A stretch of DNA of 33,556 nt, from positions 1-33,556 of the forward strand of contig SFBL01000161.1 of the NCBI GenBank assembly GCA_007095785.1. The letters are read 5' to 3'. Of the stretch, positions 23,200 through 32,250 are shown piece after piece. Each line of letters starts with the position of its first letter. Positions within the stretch are counted from its first letter, which is position 1. This stretch comes from Microcystis aeruginosa Ma_SC_T_19800800_S464. Its GTDB lineage: Bacteria > Cyanobacteriota > Cyanobacteriia > Cyanobacteriales > Microcystaceae. The notes below the pieces were generated by a model. It saw only the letters and a list, made by a program, of their open reading frames with translations. It had not been told where the DNA came from and searched no databases. The position numbers were made by a program, and so were the translations under genes.

Positions 23200-24363
23200 A
23201 TGTCTCAAAAACCGATTTATCTAGATTGCCACGCCACGACACCCCTAGAGCCGCAAGTTCTGGCGGCGATGTTGCCCTATTTTACCGAACACTTTGGTAA
23301 TGCCAGTAGTATTAATCATGTCTATGGTTGGACAGCCGAGGCCGCGGTTAAACAGGCAAGAGAAACAATCGCCGCTGCTATTAATAGTAGTCCCGAAGAA
23401 ATTATTTTTACCAGTGGAGCAACGGAGGCTAATAACCTCGCTATCAAAGGGGTTGCCGAAGCTTATTTCGCCAAGGGAAGGCACATAGTTACGGTGGTGA
23501 CAGAACATCGCGCCGTTTTAGATCCCTGTCATTATCTGGAAAAATTAGGTTTTGAGGTGACAATTTTACCCGTCAGTGCTGATGGCCTAATTGACTTGGA
23601 ACTACTAGAAAAATCTTTGCGTCCTGACACGATTTTGCTGTCAATTATGGCCGCTAATAACGAGATTGGGGTGATTCAACCTTTAGCGGCAATTGGGGCG
23701 ATTTGTCGCCAGTATCAGGTACTTTTTCATACGGACGCGGCCCAAGCAATCGGCAAAATTCCCCTAGATGTGGAGGAAATGAATATAGATTTGATGTCCT
23801 TAACTGCCCACAAAGTCCACGGACCAAAGGGAATCGGTGCGCTGTACGTCCGGCGCCGAAACCCCAGAGTCCGTCTCGCCGCTCAAATTCAAGGGGGAGG
23901 CCAGGAAAAAGGACTGCGATCGGGTACAATATTTACACCGCAAATTGTCGGTTTTGCCAAGGCAGTAGAATTGGGCATCAAAGCGATTGAAGAAGATAAC
24001 AGCTACTTAAATCAGTTAAAAGCCCGTTTATGGGAGATTATCAGTCAATTAGACAGAATTTATCTCAATGGTCATCCTAGCCAAAGATTAGCCGGAAATT
24101 TAAATATTAGTATTGAAGGGGTGGACGGTGCGGCGTTATTGTTAGGATTACAGCCAATAGTGGCGCTTTCCTCCGGTTCTGCCTGTTCTTCTAGCCATAC
24201 CGCCCCCTCTCACGTTTTAACTGCCTTGGGTCGCCCCGAATCTCTCGCTTATGCCTCCCTGCGCTTCGGGTTGAGTCGTTTTAATACTTTAGAAGAAATT
24301 GAACTGGTGGGGGAACAGGTGGTTTTAACGGTTAATTCCCTCCGCAAAGCCAAAAATTTTTGA
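23200..24363 (+). CDS. Cysteine desulfurase (NifS/IscS family)
   Basis: 387 residues, class V aminotransferase fold. The enzyme releases sulfur from cysteine for iron-sulfur clusters, thiolated tRNA and cofactors. Signatures: IYLDCHATTP at the N-terminus (usual form has Asp-Asn-Ala, here Cys-His-Ala), FTSGATEANNLAI, FHTDAAQAIGK, the PLP-lysine in LTAHKVHGPKG, and the catalytic Cys in ALSSGSACSSSH. It is a group I (IscS/NifS-like) enzyme by its long active-site loop. Good ribosome site AGGGGA. Convergent with ndhD, with no obvious terminator in the 62-bp gap. Confidence 0.9.
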   Translation: MSQKPIYLDCHATTPLEPQVLAAMLPYFTEHFGNASSINHVYGWTAEAAVKQARETIAAAINSSPEEIIFTSGATEANNLAIKGVAEAYFAKGRHIVTVVTEHRAVLDPCHYLEKLGFEVTILPVSADGLIDLELLEKSLRPDTILLSIMAANNEIGVIQPLAAIGAICRQYQVLFHTDAAQAIGKIPLDVEEMNIDLMSLTAHKVHGPKGIGALYVRRRNPRVRLAAQIQGGGQEKGLRSGTIFTPQIVGFAKAVELGIKAIEEDNSYLNQLKARLWEIISQLDRIYLNGHPSQRLAGNLNISIEGVDGAALLLGLQPIVALSSGSACSSSHTAPSHVLTALGRPESLAYASLRFGLSRFNTLEEIELVGEQVVLTVNSLRKAKNF

Positions 24364-24425
24364 CGCTTCGGCACCTATCCACAAGTTAGTTTCGGTCTAG
24401 GTTTAAAAAATTCCGGAAAAGGTGT

Positions 24426-25898
24426 CTATGATTGCTTTTGACTGATTGCCGTGCCAGTTAATAACATTGATGCTTGGTTTTCAGTCCAGTGAATCATCCA
24501 ACTCGGTTGTAATCCCAAAACAATAATAAATAAAGCCAAGGCAATTTCGGGAAATCTTTCGGGCCAGGTACTGCGAGGAATGCGCGATAATTCGGGGGTT
24601 AAACGACCAAAGAAAACCCGATTAATCATCAGGAGAAAATATACTGCGGTTAAACCACTAGCGACCAAACATAAGAGGGTTTGTATCGGAAAAATCGGGA
24701 AACTGCCACGAAAGACCAAAAATTCGGCGATAAATCCCACCATTCCGGGGATGCCGGCGCTGGCCATAGCCGCTAAAATCATTAACATTCCCGTGATTGG
24801 TAAACCTCTTTCTGGATTTAATAAACCGCGTAGATAATCCACATCCCGGCTGCCGGTTTTTTTATACACTACCCCCACCAACAAAAATAATAAAGCGGAA
24901 ATTAAACCGTGACTAATCATCTGCAAAATCGCTGCGGTGATGCTTAATCTGGTGGTGGCCGCCGCCGCTAGTAAAATATAGGCCATGTGGGAAATAGAAG
25001 AATAGGCGACTACTTTTTTCATATCCTTTTGGGCAATAGCGCAACTGGCCCCGTAGAGGGCGCTGATAGCTGCTATCGTTGCTAACCAAGGGGCGATAGT
25101 CACCCAAGCATCGAGAAATAAACCGACTCCAAAGCGCAGCAGTCCATAGGTTCCTAATTTGAGTAATATTCCCGCTAAAAGCACAGAAACGGGGGTAGAT
25201 GCTTCGACGTGGGCATCCGGTAGCCAAGTATGAAAGGGAAAAATCGGGATTTTGATGGCTAATCCAATCAGAAGGGGGATGAGGAGCAGTAATTGGGTTT
25301 TAACGGGTAAATTGTTCGATAAAAGGGGATTATAGGCGAAATTATTAGCACCGGTTAGCCAAACTACGCCGAGGAAAGAGATTAGCACTAAAAAGCCTGA
25401 AATTGCCGTGTATAATAAAAATTTCATGCCCGCGTAACCGCGTCTTTGACCCCCCCAAATGGCAATGAGAAAGTAAAGGGGGACGATTTCTAATTCGTAA
25501 AATAGGAAAAATAGCAGTAAATCCTGCGCTAGAAAGGCCCCCGCTACTCCGGCATTGAGTAACAAGAGCAGAGAATAGTAAAATCTCGGTCGGTTAACCT
25601 CTGTACCACTAGCATAAAGAGCAATTATTGTCAAGATGCTGTTAAGAAAAAGTAATGAAAATGATAAGCCATCGACACCGAGAGCATAATTGAAACCGAG
25701 GAAATTAATCCAAGGCAGGTTAACCGTGAACTGCATTTGCGGGTTACTAGGGTCAAATTGCCAGCCAAGGAGAATATTAAGCAGTAAGAGAACGACAGCA
25801 AGAGTTAGAGCTAATCCTCGCACTTTTTTCGCCTCTAGAGGCGTGTAGGCAATCAGTATCGCCCCTATAATCGGTAGCCAAATAAAAGCGTTGAGCAT
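24426..25898 (-). CDS. ndhD: NAD(P)H dehydrogenase subunit D (NDH-1 chain 4)
   Basis: 490 residues, about 14 membrane helices, a proton-pumping antiporter-like subunit of thylakoid NDH-1. Signatures: the conserved Glu in FFLFYELEIVPLYFLIAIW, the Lys in GLAIKIPIFPFHTWLPDAH, and Lys in AQKDMKKVVAYSSISHMAYI. Its length is shorter than the NdhD1/D2 type (about 525) and closer to the D3/D4 type used in the CO2-uptake forms, but I cannot assign the paralogue by eye. No ndhF neighbour is present, unlike some ndhF4-ndhD4 arrangements. Gene start at ATG 25898. Confidence 0.9.
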   Translation of the reverse strand: MLNAFIWLPIIGAILIAYTPLEAKKVRGLALTLAVVLLLLNILLGWQFDPSNPQMQFTVNLPWINFLGFNYALGVDGLSFSLLFLNSILTIIALYASGTEVNRPRFYYSLLLLLNAGVAGAFLAQDLLLFFLFYELEIVPLYFLIAIWGGQRRGYAGMKFLLYTAISGFLVLISFLGVVWLTGANNFAYNPLLSNNLPVKTQLLLLIPLLIGLAIKIPIFPFHTWLPDAHVEASTPVSVLLAGILLKLGTYGLLRFGVGLFLDAWVTIAPWLATIAAISALYGASCAIAQKDMKKVVAYSSISHMAYILLAAAATTRLSITAAILQMISHGLISALLFLLVGVVYKKTGSRDVDYLRGLLNPERGLPITGMLMILAAMASAGIPGMVGFIAEFLVFRGSFPIFPIQTLLCLVASGLTAVYFLLMINRVFFGRLTPELSRIPRSTWPERFPEIALALFIIVLGLQPSWMIHWTENQASMLLTGTAISQKQS

Positions 25899-25957
25899 TC
25901 TTTATTTTAATGGGGATGATAAACTTTCCCATTATTGCCTAAGCGGTCAATCTTTAG

Positions 25958-26134
25958 CAAGATAGCTATCAACTTTTAACATTTATTAATAAAATAAGCC
26001 AGAGATTACCATTACCAGAAATTCGTCGCAAAAAAAACAGCGATTTTGCTGCCATATACCGAGTAAATCCCTTGGCTTTTGGTCGGGAAAATGAAGCCAA
26101 TTTAGGAACCCTTCATAACTCACCATTAAGATAA
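25958..26134 (+). other. Possible gene fragment (58 open codons)
   Basis: Between ndhD and menE a plus-strand frame without a start encodes QDSYQLLTFINKISQRLPLP, then EIRRKKNSDFAAIYRVNPLA and a stop. Its composition is protein-like, but I recognise no family. It could be a relic of an inactivated gene; alternatively chance. Confidence 0.25.
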
Positions 26135-26143
26135 CTGCTATAA

Positions 26144-27502
26144 TTATCCTCTGGGGTTTGACTCGGTGTCAAAACAAGTTTCAGCTAATTTAATTAAATT
26201 GGTTCGATTAATCTTCCCCTGGGGACTTTTTGGTATCTCTGGTAATTTTATCCAATGTTTCGGCAGTTTATAATTGACTAATTTATCCTTAATCTGGGAT
26301 TGAATAATTGTCTGGCATATCTGAGAATTAACGGGGACATAAAAAGCGACAATTATCTGTCCCCATCGAGAATCTGGCAACCCTAAAACCACCACATCTT
26401 TAACTAAATTAGTGTGTCTAATGGCAGTTTCTACCTCAAGAGGATAAACATTTTCTCCTCCAGTAATTATTTTTTGACTATCGCGACCAATGATATATAA
26501 ATAACCACTTTCATCAAAGTAACCTAAATCATCCGTCTCGAAGTAGCTTGCTTGATTAAGATGGGGATAATAGCCTAAAAATAAAGATTTCGCTTCAATA
26601 ATAATTTTCTGGTTATCGGGATTAATTTTTATCTGAGCATGGGGTAATAGCTGTCCACTACTATTATTTCCTCGTCGAAAATCTTCCGGTTTAAGAGTGA
26701 CAATTTGTGAGGCAGTTTCCGTCATTCCATAGGTGGGAGACAGAGAAATATTATATTCTCTAGCTTTTTCTAGTAAAGATGGCCATGCAGGGGAACCTCC
26801 TAGTAAAACTGTTTTAAAATTGGCTAACCAACGAGGATCATTTTCTAGAAAGAATTGTAATTGAGTGGGTACTAAAGAGATAAAATAATCTTGAAGATTG
26901 AGATTATTTATGCGCTTTTGTTTGATTTTCTGGTAAGGAATAACAGCAAAATCTCCCCCTGTTAAAAAACTTCTGAGAAACTGCATTAAACCACTAACAT
27001 GATATAAAGGCAGTAGGCAAAAAGAGTTAACCTGCTCGACTTGAAAATATTCAGAGAAACCTTTGACAGAAGCAGTTAAAGTTAACCAGTTATGGATAGC
27101 AAAGCGAATTTTTCCCGAGGTTCCCCCTGTGGGTATCATCAGAGAATTAGTCAAAGGATTGACAGGAGGAGAATTATAGTTAAAAACCTTGATATTTTCG
27201 CCAAAAATATAATCGGGTTGCATCAGAGAGAAAACCTGTTCCCATTCGTTAGTTTTCCAGTCGGGATTAGCTAAAAATAGGCAACTTTTTGACCTGACGG
27301 CAGCCAAGAATATCGCTAGAAATTTAAGGGGATTGCCTTCAGCAAGCAGTATAGTTAATCGAGGATTATCTGCGGCGATAAATTTCTGAGAATAGGACTG
27401 ATATAATTGATAAAATTTCTGGCTATTGTATCCATATAACCAATCTTTTTGACTGAGATATGCTAATTGTTTGCTGATGTCGTCCACAGTTTTTCTAACC
27501 AA
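26144..27502 (-). CDS. menE: o-succinylbenzoate-CoA ligase
   Basis: 452 residues, ANL superfamily adenylating enzyme. It activates o-succinylbenzoate to its CoA thioester in phylloquinone synthesis. Signatures: phosphate loop IPTGGTSGKIRFA, SPTYGMTETASQI, DDLGYFDESGYLYIIGRDS, GGENVYPLEVE and the catalytic Lys in PKSPQGKINRTN. The first in-frame start is TTG 27502, overlapping the end of menC by 40 bp; GTG 27487 is an alternative. Overlap means coupled translation with menC. The identity is supported by the menC neighbour. Confidence 0.9.
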   Translation of the reverse strand: MVRKTVDDISKQLAYLSQKDWLYGYNSQKFYQLYQSYSQKFIAADNPRLTILLAEGNPLKFLAIFLAAVRSKSCLFLANPDWKTNEWEQVFSLMQPDYIFGENIKVFNYNSPPVNPLTNSLMIPTGGTSGKIRFAIHNWLTLTASVKGFSEYFQVEQVNSFCLLPLYHVSGLMQFLRSFLTGGDFAVIPYQKIKQKRINNLNLQDYFISLVPTQLQFFLENDPRWLANFKTVLLGGSPAWPSLLEKAREYNISLSPTYGMTETASQIVTLKPEDFRRGNNSSGQLLPHAQIKINPDNQKIIIEAKSLFLGYYPHLNQASYFETDDLGYFDESGYLYIIGRDSQKIITGGENVYPLEVETAIRHTNLVKDVVVLGLPDSRWGQIIVAFYVPVNSQICQTIIQSQIKDKLVNYKLPKHWIKLPEIPKSPQGKINRTNLIKLAETCFDTESNPRG

Positions 27503-28428
27503 TCGGGGTCACTATTATTAAACCATTGTTGCACACCAAAACCTAAAGCTAGCTCCTTTTTGGGGTATTCTTGTGCTAGACGTAGAGCGGATTTTCTGCC
27601 GATATTAGTTTCTAAAACGGAGGAAAATACTAAATCTAAGGGATATTTTTCCCAGAGATGTCTTAACCCGTGGATTGAACCGGTAATAGCAGGTTTAATC
27701 ACAAAAATTCCTCGCCATCCCCGTTGATAACATTCCTCTATTTGTCGAAGATTGGCCACCGATTCATCTAAAGCAATTCCCGTGGTAAAATCTTGACTTA
27801 ATTGCAACATTTCCTCTAATTGAGATGGGGGTAAAGGTTGTTCGATAAATTCAATTATTTGACATTCATCGGCAATTTTTAACCAGATTTTACTCTCAGC
27901 AATACTTAATCCCCCATTGGCATCTAAACGCAATTTAATTCCCCTGGGTAATCGGTCAATTAATTTTTCAAATAAGGTTAACTCCTGCTTGAGAGAATTA
28001 ACTGCAATTTTCCATTTATAAGTATTAGTTTGATTAGTGGCTAAAATATCATCCAGACAGGGAAATACTGCCGTACCAGTGGGCAATAAATAACTATAAT
28101 TTCTCGGTTCTAATTCTCTTGATTGATTTTCTATACTTAAATCTTCTAAAGCTGATTCAAAGGCAAATTGACAAGCAGGAAATTGTTCAGGAATAGAAAA
28201 AATTGAATTTATTGATAGGGGATTTTCGAGACTTTGACAGAATAATATTGCGGCCGATAATGTTTCTGAACCAAATTCAGGTAAAGGAGCAATTTCTCCC
28301 CATCCTATACGTCCATCTTCCGCTTCTAAGCGAATAATAATTCCTTCCCTAATTTCCCAGAGTCCGTGATGGGTTTGTAGGGGATGCAGCAAAGGACGCT
28401 GATAAACACGAAATTGCCAGAAATACAT
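27463..28428 (-). CDS. menC: o-succinylbenzoate synthase
   Basis: 321 residues, enolase superfamily. It dehydrates SHCHC to o-succinylbenzoate in phylloquinone/menaquinone synthesis. The KxK pair is in NTYKWKIAVNS, the metal-binding acids in LRLDANGG, EFIEQPL and GIALDESV, and the second catalytic Lys in FVIKPAITGS. Length is normal. It is the first gene of the menC-menE pair, with an ATG at 28428 just left of a MITE (28442), so any upstream promoter is now inside or beyond that element. Confidence 0.9.
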   Translation of the reverse strand: MYFWQFRVYQRPLLHPLQTHHGLWEIREGIIIRLEAEDGRIGWGEIAPLPEFGSETLSAAILFCQSLENPLSINSIFSIPEQFPACQFAFESALEDLSIENQSRELEPRNYSYLLPTGTAVFPCLDDILATNQTNTYKWKIAVNSLKQELTLFEKLIDRLPRGIKLRLDANGGLSIAESKIWLKIADECQIIEFIEQPLPPSQLEEMLQLSQDFTTGIALDESVANLRQIEECYQRGWRGIFVIKPAITGSIHGLRHLWEKYPLDLVFSSVLETNIGRKSALRLAQEYPKKELALGFGVQQWFNNSDPDWLEKLWTTSANN

Positions 28429-28441
28429 GATTAACTATAAG

Positions 28442-28683
28442 TAGGGTCTGCTGAAAAAGGTTTTCGTGGGGGTAGGGTGTGGCCCCCCCAATCCCCCCCG
28501 ACATCGGGGGGGTGGGGTGTAGGGTGTAGGGTTTTACCAGTTTTGAGGTGGCCAATTACCTAATTTTCAGGGAAAAAGTACCTGAATTTTCCCCCCGATC
28601 ACTCCAATGGTTGGCACTTTTTGAGGGAAAAAAAGTCTAAAAGTCTTACCCAACAAGGTTTTTAGATTTATTCAGCAGACTAT
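28442..28683. mobile_element. MITE (about 242 bp) upstream of menC
   Basis: The ends tagggtctgctgaaaaa and tttattcagcagactata are imperfect inverted repeats of the same kind as the MITE at 195-412. Inside lie GC-rich stretches (ggccccccc, ccccgacatcgggg) and no coding capacity. It starts 14 bp upstream of the menC start codon. Confidence 0.65.
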
Positions 28684-28729
28684 AAGTAGTCGTGAAAAAT
28701 TAATTTTCTAGTTGAGATAGGAGACCTTT

Positions 28730-29076
28730 CAGTGATCAGTAAACAGTAATCAGTCAAAGGCTGCAGATCAATTTTATATAAATATCTATATCATATTTTG
28801 GGCTTGTAAGTAAGTAATCTCAATTAATTGTTAGATAGTGGGACAGGCTTCTGATTCTTTGTATTTTATCTTTAATTGTAACTGGCTACTTAGTTGATGA
28901 TAGGTAGTGCGTTACTTCAATCATAGTCCATCACACAATCACAGTCGATGATAGGTGGTGCGTTACGACGGATTGTCACCTTCCAGTCAAAGCAGCAATT
29001 TTGGCCGTCTAACGCACCCTACAATATCTGTTGTATTATCTAATAAAAACCACAGAGACACAGAGGACACAGAATT
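28730..29076. repeat. Intergenic repeat cluster before the RTX gene end
   Basis: This stretch without genes holds cagtgatcagtaaacagtaa (28730-28756), two copies of gatgataggtagtgcgttac (28896-28915 and 28947-28966) with an inverted partial partner taacgcaccctac (29010-29023), and the common ccacagagacacagaggaca repeat (29050-29070); a variant of the last is at 16675-16699. Confidence 0.6.
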
Positions 29077-29080
29077 AACC

Positions 29081-31645
29081 TTAAACCAATACAACTATAT
29101 CAGAGGCGGTAAGAGTGGGTTTGGAACTAAGAGTTGCAATTTGAATAGCTGCTATTGTACCTGTCCCGTCCCCATCAAAGAATAGTCCTCCAGTGATTGT
29201 ATTATAAATTAAGCGATTGCTGGCATTTAATGCAGTTGTTCCTAACACAAATTGAGCGGTTGTAATCGCAACTCCTGCTGCTAAACCACCGCCAAAACCC
29301 GCAGCAGAGACAGCAATTTTATCCCCCTGACTGGAGAGAAAATCAGTAATTGTGTCAATCCCTTCATTGCGGTTGTTGAAGGTGAAGCGATCGCTACCTG
29401 CACCCCCTGTTATGGTATCATTACCAGTACCACCAATCAAGGTATCATTTCCCGCACTTCCTGTAAGGGTATTTTTACCACTATTACCAGTGATAATGTT
29501 ATTTAATGTGTTACCGGTTCCGTTAATATTTGCGGTTCCAGTTAACGTGAGGTTTTCTAGGTTATTTCCCAGGGTATAAGTAACCGATGATTGACCGATG
29601 AGGGTATCAATTCCTGTACCTCCATTAAGGATATTGTTACCACTATTACCAGTGATAATGTTATTTAATGTGTTACCGGTTCCGTTAATATTTGCGGTTC
29701 CAGTTAACGTGAGGTTTTCTAGGTTATTTCCCAGGGTATAAGTAACCGATGATTGATTAAGGGTATCATTTCCCGCACTTCCTGTAAGGGTATTTTTACC
29801 ACTATTACCCGTCAGAATGTTATTAGCAGCGTTACCTGTCCCATTAATATTTGTAGTCCCAGTTAGGGTCAGATTTTCCACATTAGCAGTTAGGGTAGTT
29901 GTGACATTAGCGGTTAAGGTGTCGCTGATGGTGACAATTCCTTTGTTATTGGTAAGAGTTGCATTGACGGGATTACTGAGGTTAATGGCAAAAGTTTCGT
30001 TTGCTTCATTGAGGTTATCATTGAGGATAGGAATGCTAATAGTAGCAGTAGAAGTATTAGCAGCAATGGTGAGAGTTCCAGTCTTGCTAGTGTAATCTAC
30101 ATTGGCGGTAGCGTTAACGGGTGCAGTAGTATAATTGACGCTAATTGGTTGTGGATTGGGGTTATTGACAGTGACGGTGAGGGTTGCATTATTATCTTTA
30201 CCCTCGACAACGGTGATATTATTGATGGAGAGTTGCGAGGTGACAGTGCTATCGTCATTATTAATTGTCCCCGTAACCGCGTTAGGAGTACCTATCGTAT
30301 AACCTGTCCCCGCAGCAAGAGTTAAAATGACGGTTTCATTACTTTCAACTATGGTATCAGCAGTGGGGTCAACGGTTACGGTAGCAGTGGATGAACCACC
30401 AGCAAAGGTGACAGTATTGGTAGTCCCTGTACGAGTGTAATCTGTATTAAGGGTAGCTGTCCCTCCGAGGGTGTAATTGACTGTTAAAGCATTGGTTGTG
30501 GAACCGCTACGAGTGAAGGTATAGATAAGGTTTTGTGTCCCGTCTTCTGTCACACTTGCGGGAGAAACCACAAGACCAACACTTGGAGGCTGATTTGTCC
30601 CAGTAAATTGATTTACATCTAGAATCCATAATCCGCCTAGATCTTTCGCTGCTTGAACAGTTAGATAGGCATAATTATTAACAACCTCAACACTCGTTAC
30701 ATAATTAGTAACTTTTTGAACGATACCAAATGGACCATAAGCTTCTGTTACCGGAGCATAAGACGCTGCCAAAATCGGAGAAGATGGGTTGCTAATGTCA
30801 ATAATATCTAATCCAGCAACACCATAGGCAACATAGGCATAGTTGCCAACTACCTGAACATCTTCAGCAGAAGCAGATCTACTGCCAAAATACTCACCTT
30901 TCAAAGTAGGAGATATTGGGTTACTGATGTCAATGATTTTCAGTCCTCTAGAGCCAGTGGCTACATAAGCATAATTGCCTGCGACTTGAACACTATAAAG
31001 AATATCTTGTGTTGATATTGAAAATGTAGATTCACCTAATTTGACAGGGGAATTTGGATTACTAATATTGAAAATTTGCAATTCTCCAAAACCTGATTGG
31101 CGTAGATAACTGATGATGTAGGCGTAATTTCCGACGATGTCAACACCACTTACACTCCCCTTAACGCCAGTGACATCATCGGGTGCTGGAGCATTTCCTT
31201 GGATAACAGGAGAATTTGGGTTGCTGATATTGACAATTTGTAATCCTGATTTTCCGTCTGCCACATAGGCATAATTGCCAACTATTTTCACATCTTGAGC
31301 ATCACCTGGAGAATTGTACGTGCTTTTCAAGTTTGGAGAAGAAGGGTTACTAACATCAATCACTCGTAATCCTGAAGTGCCATCTGCTGCATACACATAG
31401 CCATTAGAAAAATCTACATCAGAAATAACATTAGTTGCGTTAGACTGGCCTACCAGTACCGGAGCAGCAGGAGTGCTGATATTAACAATTTTCAAATCTG
31501 CTGTCGTTGATGAAAAATCGGCGAGGTAGGCATAGTTGCCTATAACTCGAACATCCCTGGCATTGCGAAGCCCTTGGTAGCTTGCAACCAAAGCAGGAGT
31601 GGGATTTGACTGCTCGACCGCCGTTAACTGACCATCAATTATCAT
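29081..31645 (-). CDS. RTX-type secreted protein with LVIVD and Calx-beta repeats
   Basis: About 854 residues from ATG 31645. In order: six or more LVIVD-type beta-propeller repeats (about residues 25-330; pattern VVGNYAYVADGKSGLQIV), two Calx-beta domains (about 365-470 and 480-585; SVTEDG, DYTRTGTTNTVTFAGG), then hemolysin-type calcium-binding repeats (about 590-760; TGNSGKNTLTGSAGNDTL). The hydrophobic C-terminal end (TLTASDIVVLV) fits type I secretion. No N-terminal signal is present. It is probably a calcium-binding cell-surface or secreted protein. Its start lies in an ATGA overlap with the preceding gene, which encodes what is usually the N-terminal part of the same protein. Confidence 0.75.
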   Translation of the reverse strand: MIIDGQLTAVEQSNPTPALVASYQGLRNARDVRVIGNYAYLADFSSTTADLKIVNISTPAAPVLVGQSNATNVISDVDFSNGYVYAADGTSGLRVIDVSNPSSPNLKSTYNSPGDAQDVKIVGNYAYVADGKSGLQIVNISNPNSPVIQGNAPAPDDVTGVKGSVSGVDIVGNYAYIISYLRQSGFGELQIFNISNPNSPVKLGESTFSISTQDILYSVQVAGNYAYVATGSRGLKIIDISNPISPTLKGEYFGSRSASAEDVQVVGNYAYVAYGVAGLDIIDISNPSSPILAASYAPVTEAYGPFGIVQKVTNYVTSVEVVNNYAYLTVQAAKDLGGLWILDVNQFTGTNQPPSVGLVVSPASVTEDGTQNLIYTFTRSGSTTNALTVNYTLGGTATLNTDYTRTGTTNTVTFAGGSSTATVTVDPTADTIVESNETVILTLAAGTGYTIGTPNAVTGTINNDDSTVTSQLSINNITVVEGKDNNATLTVTVNNPNPQPISVNYTTAPVNATANVDYTSKTGTLTIAANTSTATISIPILNDNLNEANETFAINLSNPVNATLTNNKGIVTISDTLTANVTTTLTANVENLTLTGTTNINGTGNAANNILTGNSGKNTLTGSAGNDTLNQSSVTYTLGNNLENLTLTGTANINGTGNTLNNIITGNSGNNILNGGTGIDTLIGQSSVTYTLGNNLENLTLTGTANINGTGNTLNNIITGNSGKNTLTGSAGNDTLIGGTGNDTITGGAGSDRFTFNNRNEGIDTITDFLSSQGDKIAVSAAGFGGGLAAGVAITTAQFVLGTTALNASNRLIYNTITGGLFFDGDGTGTIAAIQIATLSSKPTLTASDIVVLV
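29475..29756 (-). repeat. 120-bp identical direct repeats inside the RTX gene
   Basis: Bases 29475-29594 and 29637-29756 appear identical over 120 bp (offset 162). They encode the unit SSVTYTLGNNLENLTLTGTA and following RTX residues. A third, diverged unit follows at about 29799-29885. Recent internal duplication. Confidence 0.85.
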
Positions 31646-32097
31646 CGTTGCCAATCATTCTCCGCTCGTAATAAAGCCAACTGAGAATCAGACAGAGCGC
31701 CCCTCTGTACCAACTCTGCAAAAATTGCCCCCTCATCTCCCGCGCTATCCACCGGATTAATTTGAGCATCCACATAATGCCCAATTTCTTCTAAAATTAC
31801 ATTAATTATCGCTGCTGACGAAGCAGTATTTAAAAAATATGCTGATAGATAAATCTTATTCTTACTACTGGAATATGCACCATTCGCTGTCCCTAAAACT
31901 TCACCACTGAGTACCTCAATCTCAGGAAGTTGACTGAAATTTCGGCTTTGCCACTGTTGTCGTAATTGCGTCGCCTTAACCACATCATAATTTGTGCCAA
32001 AAGCGGTTTCTAAATTCGCCCAAAAACCATCAGATTGAGCAAAATCGAACAAAACATCGTAAATAGGAGGAATAATCGGCAAAAGAGTAGAAGTCAT
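31642..32097 (-). CDS. N-terminal metalloprotease-like domain, probably part of the RTX protein
   Basis: 151 residues. The region NVILEEIGHYVDAQINPVDS followed by AGDEGAIFAELV is the pattern seen near the N-terminus of large cyanobacterial RTX/calcium-binding proteins; it resembles a zinc-protease helix, but the first His of HExxH is replaced by Glu (EEIGH). In such proteins the stretch ending LRAEND is normally followed directly by the VDGQ...AVEQ segment, which here is found in the next frame (IIDGQLTAVEQ). The TGA at 31642 overlaps the ATG of the next frame. Either a frameshift broke one gene, or two coupled genes arose. Confidence 0.65.
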   Translation of the reverse strand: MTSTLLPIIPPIYDVLFDFAQSDGFWANLETAFGTNYDVVKATQLRQQWQSRNFSQLPEIEVLSGEVLGTANGAYSSSKNKIYLSAYFLNTASSAAIINVILEEIGHYVDAQINPVDSAGDEGAIFAELVQRGALSDSQLALLRAENDWQR

Positions 32098-32188
32098 GAC
32101 ATTAACTGCAAAAGTTTATTGCTACCATTTTGTGCAAACAAGCGCAAATTTTTCAAGGGTGCTATCACAAAAATTAACATTTATTACA

Positions 32189-32250
32189 AGAAAACGGGTT
32201 TCTAAATAGGCGTTTGCAGAAAACGGGTTTCTCAAAGAAACCCGTTTTCT
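32189..32250. repeat. Half site and 15-bp-stem hairpin (agaaaacgggtttct)
   Basis: A half unit agaaaacgggtttct at 32189-32203 is followed by a full hairpin at 32218-32250: two 15-bp arms and a 3-base loop (caa). The same hairpin is at 33061-33093. The hairpin end carries the stop codon of the broken Rpn tail. Confidence 0.85.

Noticed and set aside
24580-25227. Frames opposite or out of phase with ndhD
   Set aside because: Shadows of a well-supported membrane protein gene.
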